In this document: in pieces, positions 1 to 6,236 of the stretch
Layout: the number at the start of each line of letters is the position of its first letter
How positions within the stretch are numbered: position 1 is the stretch's first letter
From: Gammaproteobacteria bacterium
GTDB taxonomy: Bacteria; Pseudomonadota; Gammaproteobacteria; Arenicellales; JAANXG01
Assembly: GCA_018263405.1 (NCBI GenBank)
Contig: JAANXG010000123.1
Span: 1-9,356, forward strand
Direction: 5' to 3'
DNA length: 9,356 nt
Position numbers and translations under genes: made by a program
The notes under the pieces: model-generated
What the model saw: the letters and a program-made list of their open reading frames with translations, nothing else
Told to the model about the DNA's origin: nothing
Database searches by the model: none

Positions 1-1
1 T

Positions 2-928
2 CTGCTCATGGTGGACGACGAAGCGCGGCAAGGGGCTTTGCGCTTCGCTACAGCCGAGAACGGCCCGTTCCTGGCGGAACATGACACGACACGCATCCCG
101 CCTCTCATTGAACTGCCGAGGCTTCTCAACGCCGCCGAGCACGTCATTAATGACGATGAAAGCGATGAGGATCTCCGCCTCTTGCTCGCCCCGGGCTCAT
201 CTCTCGGAGGGGCCCGCCCCAAAGCCTCCGTCCGCGATCAGGACGGCGCTCTGGCTATCGCTAAGTTCCCGCATCGGGACGACGACTGGGATACGGTCAC
301 CTGGGAAGCCGTTGCTCTTTCCCTCGCTGCCAAGGCAGGTATCCCTGTTCCGGACTGGCGGCTTGAGGAGATAGCTGACAAACCGGTCTTGATCCTGCGT
401 CGTTTCGACCGCACGGAGGCTTGGCGCATACCCTTTTTATCAGCACTCAGCATGCTCGGGGCACGCGATAATGAAACACACAGCTATCTGGAGATTGTTG
501 ATGCGCTGCGCCAGCAGGGCGCCCGACCGAAGACCGATATACAACACCTGTGGCGGCGGATTGTCTTTACGGTTTTGATCTCCAACATTGACGATCATCT
601 ACGCAATCACGGCTTTCTCTATGCGGGTTCCGATGGCTGGACGCTCTGCCCTGCTTATGACCTCAATCCGGTCCCGGTCGATGTAAGCCCACGTGTTCTC
701 TCCAACGCTATCGACTTTGACGACCAGAGCGCTTCCGTAGAGTTGGCGTTCGACGTGGCCGAGTATTTTGAGCTGAACCCGGATGAAGCCCGTGAGGTCG
801 CCGCCGAAGTGGCCGAGGTTGTTTCCGGGTGGCGCGAGGAAGCGGACCGTGTCGGGCTCACGCGCGGCGAGTGTGAACGCATGGCGTCCGCCTTCGAGCA
901 CAGCGATCTCCGCAAAGCCCTTTCTTAG
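2..928 (+). CDS. hipA: HipA-family serine/threonine kinase toxin, 5' end outside window
   Basis: The reading frame is open to the left edge; codons CTG CTC precede the first ATG at 8. The text around that ATG (VDDEARQGALRF) is an internal HipA motif, so the ATG is not the start and roughly the first 100 residues lie outside. Numbering from that ATG: a Gly-rich nucleotide loop SSLGGARPKASV (65-76) with Lys72, a second lysine in AIAKFP (84-88), the catalytic segment SNIDDHLRNHGF (192-203) and the metal-binding YDLNPVP (217-223). All kinase motifs look intact, so the visible part does not appear degraded. Family knowledge: HipA kinases phosphorylate glutamyl-tRNA synthetase or other targets, causing growth arrest, and are neutralised by the DNA-binding antitoxin HipB, usually encoded just upstream, which here would be out of view. 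The gene sits next to an attR-like tRNA fragment, so it is probably the last gene of a genomic island. Family assignment is firm; the target is unknown. Confidence 0.9.
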   Translation: MLMVDDEARQGALRFATAENGPFLAEHDTTRIPPLIELPRLLNAAEHVINDDESDEDLRLLLAPGSSLGGARPKASVRDQDGALAIAKFPHRDDDWDTVTWEAVALSLAAKAGIPVPDWRLEEIADKPVLILRRFDRTEAWRIPFLSALSMLGARDNETHSYLEIVDALRQQGARPKTDIQHLWRRIVFTVLISNIDDHLRNHGFLYAGSDGWTLCPAYDLNPVPVDVSPRVLSNAIDFDDQSASVELAFDVAEYFELNPDEAREVAAEVAEVVSGWREEADRVGLTRGECERMASAFEHSDLRKALS

Positions 929-1136
929 AGCCCTTCTATTGCGACGCGTATGCAGAAAAGGGAACGTACGATCTGTCGCACAACCGATGGCAGATGGTTC
1001 GCTAAGGCTCAGTGTGACCAGAATGTGACCACCTACGGACTGTTCCAGTCGATTACTGTCACATCCGGCCACTTTAGCGCGGGGCCAGTGCGCGTAACTA
1101 GTTGATTTACAAGAGGCCATCAGAAGAAATAGTGGA
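929..1136. other. Gene-free island end between hipA and the tRNA fragment
   Basis: No convincing gene is seen on either strand. The 173-aa minus-strand frame crossing this stretch is mostly antisense to hipA. The segment holds short repeats of TGTGACCA (listed separately) and then reaches the tRNA-derived sequence. A position between the last island gene and the attachment core fits an attR arm region. Confidence 0.45.
1013..1064. repeat. TGTGACCA direct repeats and inverted copy, possible integrase or IHF arm sites
   Basis: TGTGACCA occurs at 1013-1020 and again at 1024-1031, exactly 11 bp (one helical turn) apart. An inverted partner, GTCACAT, lies at 1058-1064 and pairs with ATGTGAC at 1023-1029. 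Phased direct repeats about 75-125 bp from an attachment core are typical of arm-type sites bound by tyrosine integrases, which is why I list them. They could equally be an operator for an island regulator. The function is inferred from position only. Confidence 0.35.
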
Positions 1137-1181
1137 TTCGCAATGCGAAGGTCGGGAGTTCGATTCTCCTCCGCTCCACCA
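1137..1181 (+). other. attR: 3' fragment of tRNA-Ala(CGC) from anticodon loop to CCA
   Basis: Read as tRNA positions 32-76: anticodon loop TTCGCAA (1137-1143) with anticodon CGC at 1139-1141; 3' anticodon strand TGCGA; variable loop AGGTC; T stem GGGAG / CTCCT closing the TTCGATT loop; acceptor strand CCGCTCC (1171-1177); A73 and CCA (1178-1181). U70 with A73 fits alanine identity (G3:U70). The 5' anticodon strand should read TCGCA, but the bases there are GTGGA, and no D arm or 5' acceptor strand precedes, so this is not a functional tRNA. The boundary at the anticodon loop is one of the two preferred crossover sublocations of tyrosine integrases in tRNA genes. With the CCA end pointing right, the island should lie to the left and the original chromosomal flank to the right. 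Confidence 0.8.
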
Positions 1182-1220
1182 CTATTCCTTCCTTAACTCA
1201 ATGACTTAGCGCCGCTTCAC

Positions 1221-1391
1221 GTAATTTCTCAAAAAGTCCGTGCAATGTCGGCGATCATGTGGGGGTAGGGTTGTCTGTCAGGGACGCTGTGAATACATCC
1301 TTGTACGCTCTGGCGAAAGCTTCCGTGCTTTCGACAGCCCTGAAAGACAACCCTACCCCCACATTCTTGCACGGGGTTATTGAGAACTTAC
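1221..1391. mobile_element. IS66-type non-autonomous element (MITE), 171 bp
   Basis: The ends are inverted: GTAATTTCTCAA (1221-1232) against the complement of 1380-1391, GTAAGTTCTCAA, 11 of 12 identical. Further in, CCGTGCAA (1238-1245) pairs with TTGCACGG (1367-1374), a perfect 20-bp arm pairs 1257-1276 with 1345-1364, and CAGGG (1279-1283) pairs with CCCTG (1338-1342). The element is bounded by the 8-bp direct repeat CGCTTCAC (1213-1220 and 1392-1399). Family knowledge: IS66 elements have ends beginning GTAA and make 8-bp target duplications, so both features match. No transposase is encoded, so movement would need an IS66-type transposase elsewhere. The flanking duplication is intact, suggesting a fairly recent insertion. 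Confidence 0.75.
1279..1342. repeat. Hairpin-rich core of the MITE
   Basis: Between CAGGG and CCCTG are two small hairpins: TACA-TCCT-TGTA (1294-1305) and CGAAAGC-TTCCGT-GCTTTCG (1314-1333). The layout resembles dispersed palindromic repeats common in gammaproteobacterial genomes, so the core may be an older REP-like repeat carried inside the IS66-type ends. That nesting is inferred; the pairings are directly visible. Confidence 0.5.
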
Positions 1392-1417
1392 CGCTTCACA
1401 ACACCCCGAACCCGGCG

Positions 1418-1426
1418 TGTCATACT
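1418..1426 (+). promoter_or_regulatory. Weak extended -10 candidate upstream of the MDR gene
   Basis: TGTCATACT at 1418-1426 resembles an extended -10 (TGnTATAAT, 4 of 6 in the hexamer), about 58 bp upstream of the ATG at 1484. No good -35 sits at 17 bp; TTCACA (1395-1400) is 20 bp away and overlaps the right-hand target duplication of the MITE. The insertion may therefore have altered this promoter. This is a pattern match only. Confidence 0.2.
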
Positions 1427-1483
1427 CCAAGTTGAAACTACGGGGCGATCACACACCTGCAATCACACCGAGAAGCACGCGTC

Positions 1484-2587
1484 ATGAACGATTTTACTAA
1501 CGGAATCCCTGAAACCATGAAAGCCGTAGTTCTGACTGAACACGGCGGCATGGATAAACTTAAATACGTCGAAGATTTTCCCACGCCACAGCCGCAGGCC
1601 GGAGAGGTCCTGCTTGAAGTCCACGCGTGTGGCATGAACAACACCGATGTGTGGGTGAGGGAGGGTGCGTACGGTACGCAAGAGGATCCGAACGCCGTAT
1701 CAAGCTGGCGGCGGGGAGAACCTACGCTGACGTTTCCGCGCATCCAGGGTGCAGATACGGTCGGAACCATCGTCGCCGTGGGAAACGGCGTCAACTCAGA
1801 TCGAATTGGGCAGCGAGTCATGGTGGATTTCAGCATCTATAACACCGACACCGACAGCCTCGCCAACATCGACTATATCGGTCATGGCCGGGACGGCGGT
1901 TATGCCGAGTATTGCGTGGTTCCAGAAGATAATGCGCACTGTGTCGACACAGACATGAGCGATGCAGAGCTAGCTACGTTCTGCTGCGCCTATCTGACCG
2001 GCGAACACATGCTGAACCGGGCTCGAGTGGAAGAGTATGAGAATGTGCTCATTACCGGTGCCTCCGGTGGGGTCGGTTCGGGACTCGTACAGTTGTGCCG
2101 GGCTCGAGGCGCTATCCCCTACGCCGTTACCGGGCCCGGCAAGGAACAGGCTCTGCTCGATATCGGCGCCGAGGCCACGGTTACCCGTGGCCGGGGTGAT
2201 TTCGAAGAGGCGGTGCGCCGGACCATTGGTGAACAGCCCCTTGATGTCGTCGCCGACCTCGTTGCGGGCGATATGTTCACGCCACTGGTCAATCTGCTGC
2301 GGCCCGAAGGCAGGTATGTCACCGCGGGGGCGATCGCCGGGCCCGTAGTCCACCTCGACCTGCGCACGATGTATTTGAAGCACCTCGAGCTGCACGGCTC
2401 ATCCCAGGGTACCCGAGGTGCCTTACGGGACCTCGTACGCTATATCGAGACCGGGAAAATCAAACCGTTGTTACACGCCACATATCGACTCAGTGAATTT
2501 CATCGAGCCCAAACCGACTTCATCGCCAAGTCTTTTATCGGCAAGCTGGTAGTGATGCCGGATCGGCACTACAAAGCGGTCCGCTGA
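1484..2587 (+). CDS. Zinc-independent MDR-superfamily NAD(P)-dependent oxidoreductase
   Basis: The 367-aa protein has the usual two-domain medium-chain dehydrogenase/reductase layout. The N-terminal GroES-like domain begins at MKAVVLTEHGG (residue 12) and contains ACGMNNTDVWVREG (48-61) and PRIQGADTVGTIVAVG (85-100). The Rossmann domain carries the nucleotide-binding motif TGASGGVGSGLVQL (191-204). The cysteine cluster of the structural-zinc lobe is absent, and the GHE catalytic-zinc motif is replaced by GAD, so it belongs with quinone oxidoreductase/enoyl reductase-like members rather than zinc alcohol dehydrogenases. The start at 1484 has GAGAAG about 11 nt upstream; the ATG at 1517 is an alternative because the family homology starts there. 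It lies between two mobile elements and 6 nt before a racemase remnant. The substrate cannot be read from the sequence. Confidence 0.85.
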   Translation: MNDFTNGIPETMKAVVLTEHGGMDKLKYVEDFPTPQPQAGEVLLEVHACGMNNTDVWVREGAYGTQEDPNAVSSWRRGEPTLTFPRIQGADTVGTIVAVGNGVNSDRIGQRVMVDFSIYNTDTDSLANIDYIGHGRDGGYAEYCVVPEDNAHCVDTDMSDAELATFCCAYLTGEHMLNRARVEEYENVLITGASGGVGSGLVQLCRARGAIPYAVTGPGKEQALLDIGAEATVTRGRGDFEEAVRRTIGEQPLDVVADLVAGDMFTPLVNLLRPEGRYVTAGAIAGPVVHLDLRTMYLKHLELHGSSQGTRGALRDLVRYIETGKIKPLLHATYRLSEFHRAQTDFIAKSFIGKLVVMPDRHYKAVR

Positions 2588-2593
2588 GAAATC

Positions 2594-2863
2594 GTGCCGA
2601 AGGGCCGAGCCCTAAGCATCGTCGATGCCGAAGCAGGCGGCGATATTACGCGAGTCATCATAGATGGCGCACCGTTACTGCGCGGTGATACCGTCGCTGC
2701 ACAGTGCGCCGATTTCGCCCACCGCTATGATCATCTGCGCCTGAAACTGATCCAGGCGCCGGTCGGCGCTCTACACATGTGCCCGGTATTACTCCCGCCT
2801 CCCCTTAGGGCTCGCGCAAAAATAACTTCCCATTTTCACATCCCGTCTTCGGGCCATCTTTGA
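2594..2863 (+). pseudogene. N-terminal remnant of a proline racemase/hydroxyproline epimerase-family gene
   Basis: A GTG start at 2594 opens an 89-codon frame. Its first 70 or so residues resemble the N-terminus of proline racemase-family enzymes: SIVDAEAGGDITRVII (8-23), the GDTVAAQ segment (32-38), then YDHLRLKLIQAPVGALHMC (45-63). Family members are about 310-350 residues long and use two catalytic cysteines further in, so most of the enzyme is missing. From 2808 the frame runs into the inverted-repeat element and ends at 2863 in unrelated residues. The family-like part stops at about 2804, directly against what was the pilG stop before the element inserted, so truncation came first. It starts 6 nt after the MDR stop, which suggests a former two-gene operon. 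The family call is from motif memory and is moderate. Confidence 0.5.
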
Positions 2864-2986
2864 ACGATCCTCAATCGCAAAATCCTCATAGTAGCCCTGC
2901 TAGTACTGCGGTTTTGCTCCATCGGATCGTCCAAATCTAACCCAAATTCGGGCGCGAATTCTGTGAAGTTATTTTTGCGCGAGCCC
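2808..2986. mobile_element. Non-autonomous inverted-repeat element (MITE), 179 bp, at the pilG stop codon
   Basis: A perfect 22-bp terminal inverted repeat pairs 2808-2829 with 2965-2986; the ends begin GGGCTCGCGC and the match extends 1 bp outward (A at 2807, T at 2987). The trinucleotide TTA flanks both sides (2805-2807 and 2987-2989), consistent with a 3-bp target duplication. There is no transposase; the minus-strand frame inside has no recognisable domain. A TNA-type 3-bp duplication is found in some IS5-family subgroups, but I cannot assign the parent IS from these ends alone. It shares no obvious sequence with the other element at 1221-1391. Confidence 0.7.
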
Positions 2987-3379
2987 TTAGGCGTGAATCT
3001 CGGCCGGCTTGACATGTTCACGAATCGCCGCGAGCAGCTCCTCTTTTGAAAACGGCTTATTGATATGCTGCTCCGAGCCCGCGATCCGGCCACGAGCCCG
3101 GTCAAACAGACCATCCTTGCTGGACAGCATCACGACGGGCGTGCCCTTGAAATGGCGATTGTTTTTGATCAGGGCACAGGTTTGATAACCATCCAACCTG
3201 GGCATCATGATATCCACGAAAATAATATCCGGATGGTTATCGATAATCGTCGACATTGCCTCAAACCCGTCGCCGGCCGTCACTACGTCATAGCCCTCTT
3301 TCGACAAAATGGTTTCCGTCGATTGGCGGATCGTATTGCTGTCGTCGATTACCAGGACTTTTACCGAGCGCATGGCCAT
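2987..3379 (-). CDS. pilG: PilG, CheY-like response regulator of the Pil-Chp twitching system
   Basis: This is a single receiver domain of 130 aa. Acidic pocket Asp12-Asp13 (VIDDS), phosphoacceptor Asp56 in FVDIMMPRLDGYQTCALIKNN, Ser86/87 (MLSS) and Lys108 (NKPFSKEELL) are all present. DGYQTCALIKNN and DGLFD.A.GRI.GS are, as I recall it, nearly identical to Pseudomonas PilG. PilG is phosphorylated by the ChpA kinase and promotes type IV pilus extension and cAMP signalling. The second ATG (3373-3371) has AGG at a better distance, so the protein may be 128 aa. It is divergent from gshB, as in Pseudomonas. Downstream, however, pilH, pilI, pilJ and chpA are replaced by a mobile element and unrelated genes, so its partners must be elsewhere or lost. 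The TAA stop lies in the element's target duplication and is preserved. Confidence 0.93.
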   Translation of the reverse strand: MAMRSVKVLVIDDSNTIRQSTETILSKEGYDVVTAGDGFEAMSTIIDNHPDIIFVDIMMPRLDGYQTCALIKNNRHFKGTPVVMLSSKDGLFDRARGRIAGSEQHINKPFSKEELLAAIREHVKPAEIHA

Positions 3380-3483
3380 ACCTGTTTGGAGTACTACAAT
3401 AGATCAATTCGACGGCGTTGCTTGCCGGCCGGGCCGGAACGCGCGGTGAGTCTCACGCGAACTCCGGTTACGACGGGCCGATG

Positions 3484-3552
3484 TAAACTTGCTATGTTAC
3501 ACTAAGTATGGAAAATATGTTGCTGATTCTTTTAGCATAACATCCTTTTTTT
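3484..3552 (+). promoter_or_regulatory. AT-rich leader with terminator-like hairpin upstream of gshB
   Basis: This segment is far more AT-rich than its surroundings and probably carries the promoter of the gshB operon; TGCTATGTT (3490-3498) is a possible extended -10, without a clear -35. Within it, ATGTTGCT (3517-3524) pairs with AGC..AACAT (3534-3543, two bases bulged) around a 9-nt loop, followed by CC and seven T (3546-3552). That is the shape of an intrinsic terminator or attenuator, but the stem is AT-rich and weak. No regulator site is recognised. Confidence 0.3.
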
Positions 3553-3577
3553 GTTCACGGGCACAAAGTCGAACTTC

Positions 3578-3745
3578 ATGAACCGAGATCCCACCGCCGC
3601 CGAACGCCTGGTCCCCGCCCGTCGGGGCGTGTCGGTTATCCCCGAAAACCACACCCGCAACCCCTATCACCGGCAGCACATCGCGCATCTTACCGGGACT
3701 CGAAAACAGGCAGGCTTCACCGCGCGCCCGGCGGCAAGTCAATGA
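3578..3745 (+). CDS. Possible 55-aa leader ORF overlapping gshB by ATGA
   Basis: An ATG at 3578 opens a short frame whose TGA (3743-3745) overlaps the gshB ATG (3742-3744) as ATGA, a layout that permits translational coupling. The product begins MNRDPTAAERLVP, is basic, rich in Arg, Thr and Ala, and shows no signal peptide, membrane span or domain I recognise. The start has no strong ribosome binding site. It could be a chance open frame in GC-rich sequence; the main reason to list it is the overlap and the lack of a strong ribosome binding site for gshB itself. Confidence 0.2.
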   Translation: MNRDPTAAERLVPARRGVSVIPENHTRNPYHRQHIAHLTGTRKQAGFTARPAASQ

Positions 3746-4707
3746 CTCTCAAGCTGGGCGTTGTCATGGACCCGATCGGTTCCATACAAGTTCGCAAGGA
3801 CAGCACTTATGCGATGCTTTTGGAAGTCCAGTCCAGGGGTTGGCCGATCCATTACATGGAGATGAACGATCTCACGGTTCGCGATGGAGAGCCGTTCGCG
3901 CGGTTCAAACCATTGACATTATTCGAGGACGATAATCGCTGGTTTGAATATGGCGCCGGGTCGTCGATCGCCTTGTCCAAACTGGACATTATCCTGATGC
4001 GCAAGGACCCGCCGTTCAACCTGGAGTACATTTACTGTTCGTATATACTCGAGCGGGCCGAACAACGAGGCGTCCTGGTGGTCAACCGACCCCGGGCCCT
4101 GCGGGACGCTAACGAAAAAATGTACATCGCCTGGTTCCCACAATGTACACCCCCCACTCTGGTTTCACGCGAGTTCTCCGACTTACGCGCGTTTTTGCAC
4201 GAACACTCGGACATTATTCTTAAGCCGCTCGAAGGGATGGGCGGCGCTTCGGTGTTCCGGGTAACGGAGCGGGACCCGAATATCAGCGTTATTATGGAAA
4301 CCCTCACGCGACACCGTTCCCGCTATGTCATGGCGCAACGCTACATCCCCGAAATCCGAGAGGGTGACAAACGCATCCTCATGGTCGACGGCGAGCCGTT
4401 GCCCTATGTTCTGGCCCGGGTGCCGGCGCCCGGCGAATCGCGGGGCAACCTTGCGGCGGGCGCTTCGAGCGAGGGCCGGGAACTCACCGAGCGCGAACGA
4501 TGGATCGCCGGGGAGGTCGGACCCTCGCTCAAGGAAAAAGGCATACTGTTCGCGGGACTGGACATCATTGGCGACTACCTGACGGAAATCAATATCACGA
4601 GTCCGACCTGTATTCGCGAACTGGATGCGCACTTCTCGGTGAATATCAGCGCCCACTTAATGGATGTAATCGAGAGCCGGTTCAACGGCGGGAAATCGGC
4701 TGAGTAG
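3742..4707 (+). CDS. gshB: Glutathione synthetase
   Basis: The enzyme joins gamma-glutamylcysteine and glycine with ATP hydrolysis, the second step of glutathione synthesis, in the cytoplasm. The 321-aa length is typical of bacterial GshB. Visible family motifs: MDPIGSI (9-15), RKDPPFN (87-93), the ATP-grasp glycine loop ILKPLEGMGG (159-168), GDKRIL (208-213), RGNLAAG (234-240) and the metal-binding/active-site stretch GLDIIGDYLTEINITSPT (272-289). All are intact, so it should be active. It heads the plus-strand cluster and its stop codon TAG shares one base with the GTG start of the next gene. Position next to a divergent pilG matches Pseudomonas. gshA is not in the window. Confidence 0.97.
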   Translation: MTLKLGVVMDPIGSIQVRKDSTYAMLLEVQSRGWPIHYMEMNDLTVRDGEPFARFKPLTLFEDDNRWFEYGAGSSIALSKLDIILMRKDPPFNLEYIYCSYILERAEQRGVLVVNRPRALRDANEKMYIAWFPQCTPPTLVSREFSDLRAFLHEHSDIILKPLEGMGGASVFRVTERDPNISVIMETLTRHRSRYVMAQRYIPEIREGDKRILMVDGEPLPYVLARVPAPGESRGNLAAGASSEGRELTERERWIAGEVGPSLKEKGILFAGLDIIGDYLTEINITSPTCIRELDAHFSVNISAHLMDVIESRFNGGKSAE

Positions 4708-5600
4708 TGAACTTAGCAGAAGAAATCCCCGGCTTTACGAACACGGACCGCCTCGGCCTGACCGCCTTCGCAGCGCTGCTTTTTCACATTACCCTTATCC
4801 TGGGGGTTAGTTTTTCGATACCCGATGTCAGCTCGAATGAATCCCTGCCGACTCTGGATATCACCCTGGTGAATACCCGTTCGAACACAGCGCCCGAGGA
4901 GGCGGATTTTCTTGCGCAAGCGAATCAGGAAGGTGGCGGAGACACCGATAAAGCCGTCATTGCGAAGAGTCCCGTTCCCCTGAACCCCTCCCCGACGATA
5001 TCCGAACAAGTGCCCGCGGCGCGGTTGCGGACCAATCAACAGGAGCAGAAACCGAGCCTCGATCAGGTGATGACCCGGGACACGCAGCAGGCTAAAACGA
5101 TCGACAACCGGCAGCCTCGGGAACAACAACGAAGACACCAGCCCGACAGCCAAGCCGGCCTGGAGCCAACGCACCACCTTACTCGGGAGCGTGCGCGCTT
5201 GAGCGCGGAGATTTCGCGCTTCTGGGAAGAGTATCAAAAACGTCCACGGCGCAAGTTCTTAAGCGCCCGAACCAGGGAGTACAAGTACGCCGCGTATATG
5301 GAAGCCTGGCGAACGAAGGTCGAGCGGGTCGGCAATCTCAACTACCCGGAAAAAGCGCGTCGCAAGAAATTAACCGGCAACTTAGTGCTCGATGTAGCTA
5401 TCAACCCCGATGGATCAATACACAATCTGAGTCTCATCAAGTCATCCGGCAATAAAGTACTCGACGACGCGGCACGGCGCATCGTTCGGCTGGCCGGACC
5501 CTACGACCCGTTCCCACCCGACATTAAGAAGGAAACGGATATCCTGCACATCACCCGCACCTGGCAGTTCATGCAGGGCAACCGCTTGGTTAGCCGTTAA
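4707..5600 (+). CDS. tonB: TonB-like energy transducer protein
   Basis: The 297-aa protein starts at GTG 4707, overlapping the gshB stop by one base. It has a short cytoplasmic N-terminus, one membrane anchor (about 17-36, LTAFAALLFHITLILGVSF), a long Gln/Pro/Arg-rich periplasmic linker (about 60-200) and a C-terminal TonB domain (about 205-290) with NLNYPEKARRKKLTG (210-224), NPDGSI (233-238) and the final WQF strand. TonB proteins transmit energy from ExbB-ExbD to outer-membrane receptors. Here exbB and exbD are not adjacent, and the linker is less Pro-Lys-rich than in classical TonB, with a charged segment RFWEEYQKRPRRK (171-183). TonB-like genes between gshB and yqgE occur widely in gammaproteobacteria, where their exact role is unclear. 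The architecture is certain; a role in iron uptake is not. Confidence 0.88.
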   Translation: MNLAEEIPGFTNTDRLGLTAFAALLFHITLILGVSFSIPDVSSNESLPTLDITLVNTRSNTAPEEADFLAQANQEGGGDTDKAVIAKSPVPLNPSPTISEQVPAARLRTNQQEQKPSLDQVMTRDTQQAKTIDNRQPREQQRRHQPDSQAGLEPTHHLTRERARLSAEISRFWEEYQKRPRRKFLSARTREYKYAAYMEAWRTKVERVGNLNYPEKARRKKLTGNLVLDVAINPDGSIHNLSLIKSSGNKVLDDAARRIVRLAGPYDPFPPDIKKETDILHITRTWQFMQGNRLVSR

Positions 5601-5672
5601 ACCCCCGGCAAGCCGCAAGCACTGGCAAATGGAGTCTTGAGACTTGAGTGCATCTCAACGATACTACCGCGT

Positions 5673-6236
5673 ATGATCGAAACAGAGTCCCTGACAGGTC
5701 AGTGTCTCATAGCAATGCCGGCTATGGCGGATCCGAATTTCGAACAAACCGTCAGCTTTATTTGCCAACACGATGAAAACGGCGCGCTGGGAATCATCAT
5801 CAACCGCACCATGGGCCTCACCATGGCCGACGTACTCGGCCAAATGGAAATCCCTTCGAATGAATGCGCCCGGGCTCAACAATCCGTGCACTACGGGGGC
5901 CCGGTCCAGAGCGAGCGTGGTTTCGTGCTCCACGACCACCCCGACGCCTGGGAATCGACTCTGGGAATCGACGAGCGCATCGGATTAACCACTTCGCGCG
6001 ACATTCTCGAAGCGATCGCCCGAAATGACGGCCCCGAACACGCACTCATCGCCTTGGGATATGCGGGCTGGGGTAGCGGACAGTTGGAGCGAGAGATCAC
6101 CCAGAACGCCTGGCTGAGCGGTCCCGCGGATATCGACCTGATGTTCTCCACGCCCGTAGAGCGGCGCTGGAGCCAGGCCGCCGGCCTGCTTGGCGTCGAT
6201 CTCACCCTTCTTTCCCGCGACGCGGGGCACGCTTGA
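5673..6236 (+). CDS. yqgE: YqgE/AlgH family protein (UPF0301)
   Basis: The 187-aa product matches the family length when started at ATG 5673 (MIETESLTGQCLIAMPAM). An upstream in-frame TTG at 5637 would add 12 residues without family similarity and lies too close to GGAG (5631-5634), so I reject it. Characteristic segments: LTGQCLIAMPAMADPNFE near the N-terminus, FICQHDENGALGIIINR, YGGPV and GYAGWGSGQLEREI. The biochemical function of the family is not established; AlgH in Pseudomonas was linked to alginate regulation. The gene is about 72 nt after the tonB-like stop, the only real gap in the cluster, and overlaps ruvX by TTGA, as in many gammaproteobacteria where yqgE and ruvX are paired. Confidence 0.93.
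   Translation: MIETESLTGQCLIAMPAMADPNFEQTVSFICQHDENGALGIIINRTMGLTMADVLGQMEIPSNECARAQQSVHYGGPVQSERGFVLHDHPDAWESTLGIDERIGLTTSRDILEAIARNDGPEHALIALGYAGWGSGQLEREITQNAWLSGPADIDLMFSTPVERRWSQAAGLLGVDLTLLSRDAGHA

Noticed and set aside
599..1120. 173-codon minus-strand frame across the hipA end and island end
   Set aside because: Two thirds of it is antisense to the conserved hipA catalytic region, and the rest shows no domain or ribosome binding site.
1131..1181. A complete tRNA gene or the 3' end of tmRNA
   Set aside because: No 5' acceptor strand, D arm or 5' anticodon strand precedes it. The CGC anticodon loop and five-base variable loop fit a tRNA-Ala fragment better than tmRNA.
2836..3114. 92-codon minus-strand frame across the second MITE and pilG end
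   Set aside because: It merges an out-of-frame part of pilG with element sequence; no transposase motif is visible.
4713..5237. 174-codon minus-strand frame
   Set aside because: It is fully antisense to the tonB-like gene, whose anchor and C-terminal domain are convincing.
5631..5658. Small palindromes AGTCT-TG-AGACT and TTGAG-TGCAT-CTCAA before yqgE
   Set aside because: They are short, lack a T-run, and overlap each other; not distinct enough from chance to call a terminator or operator.
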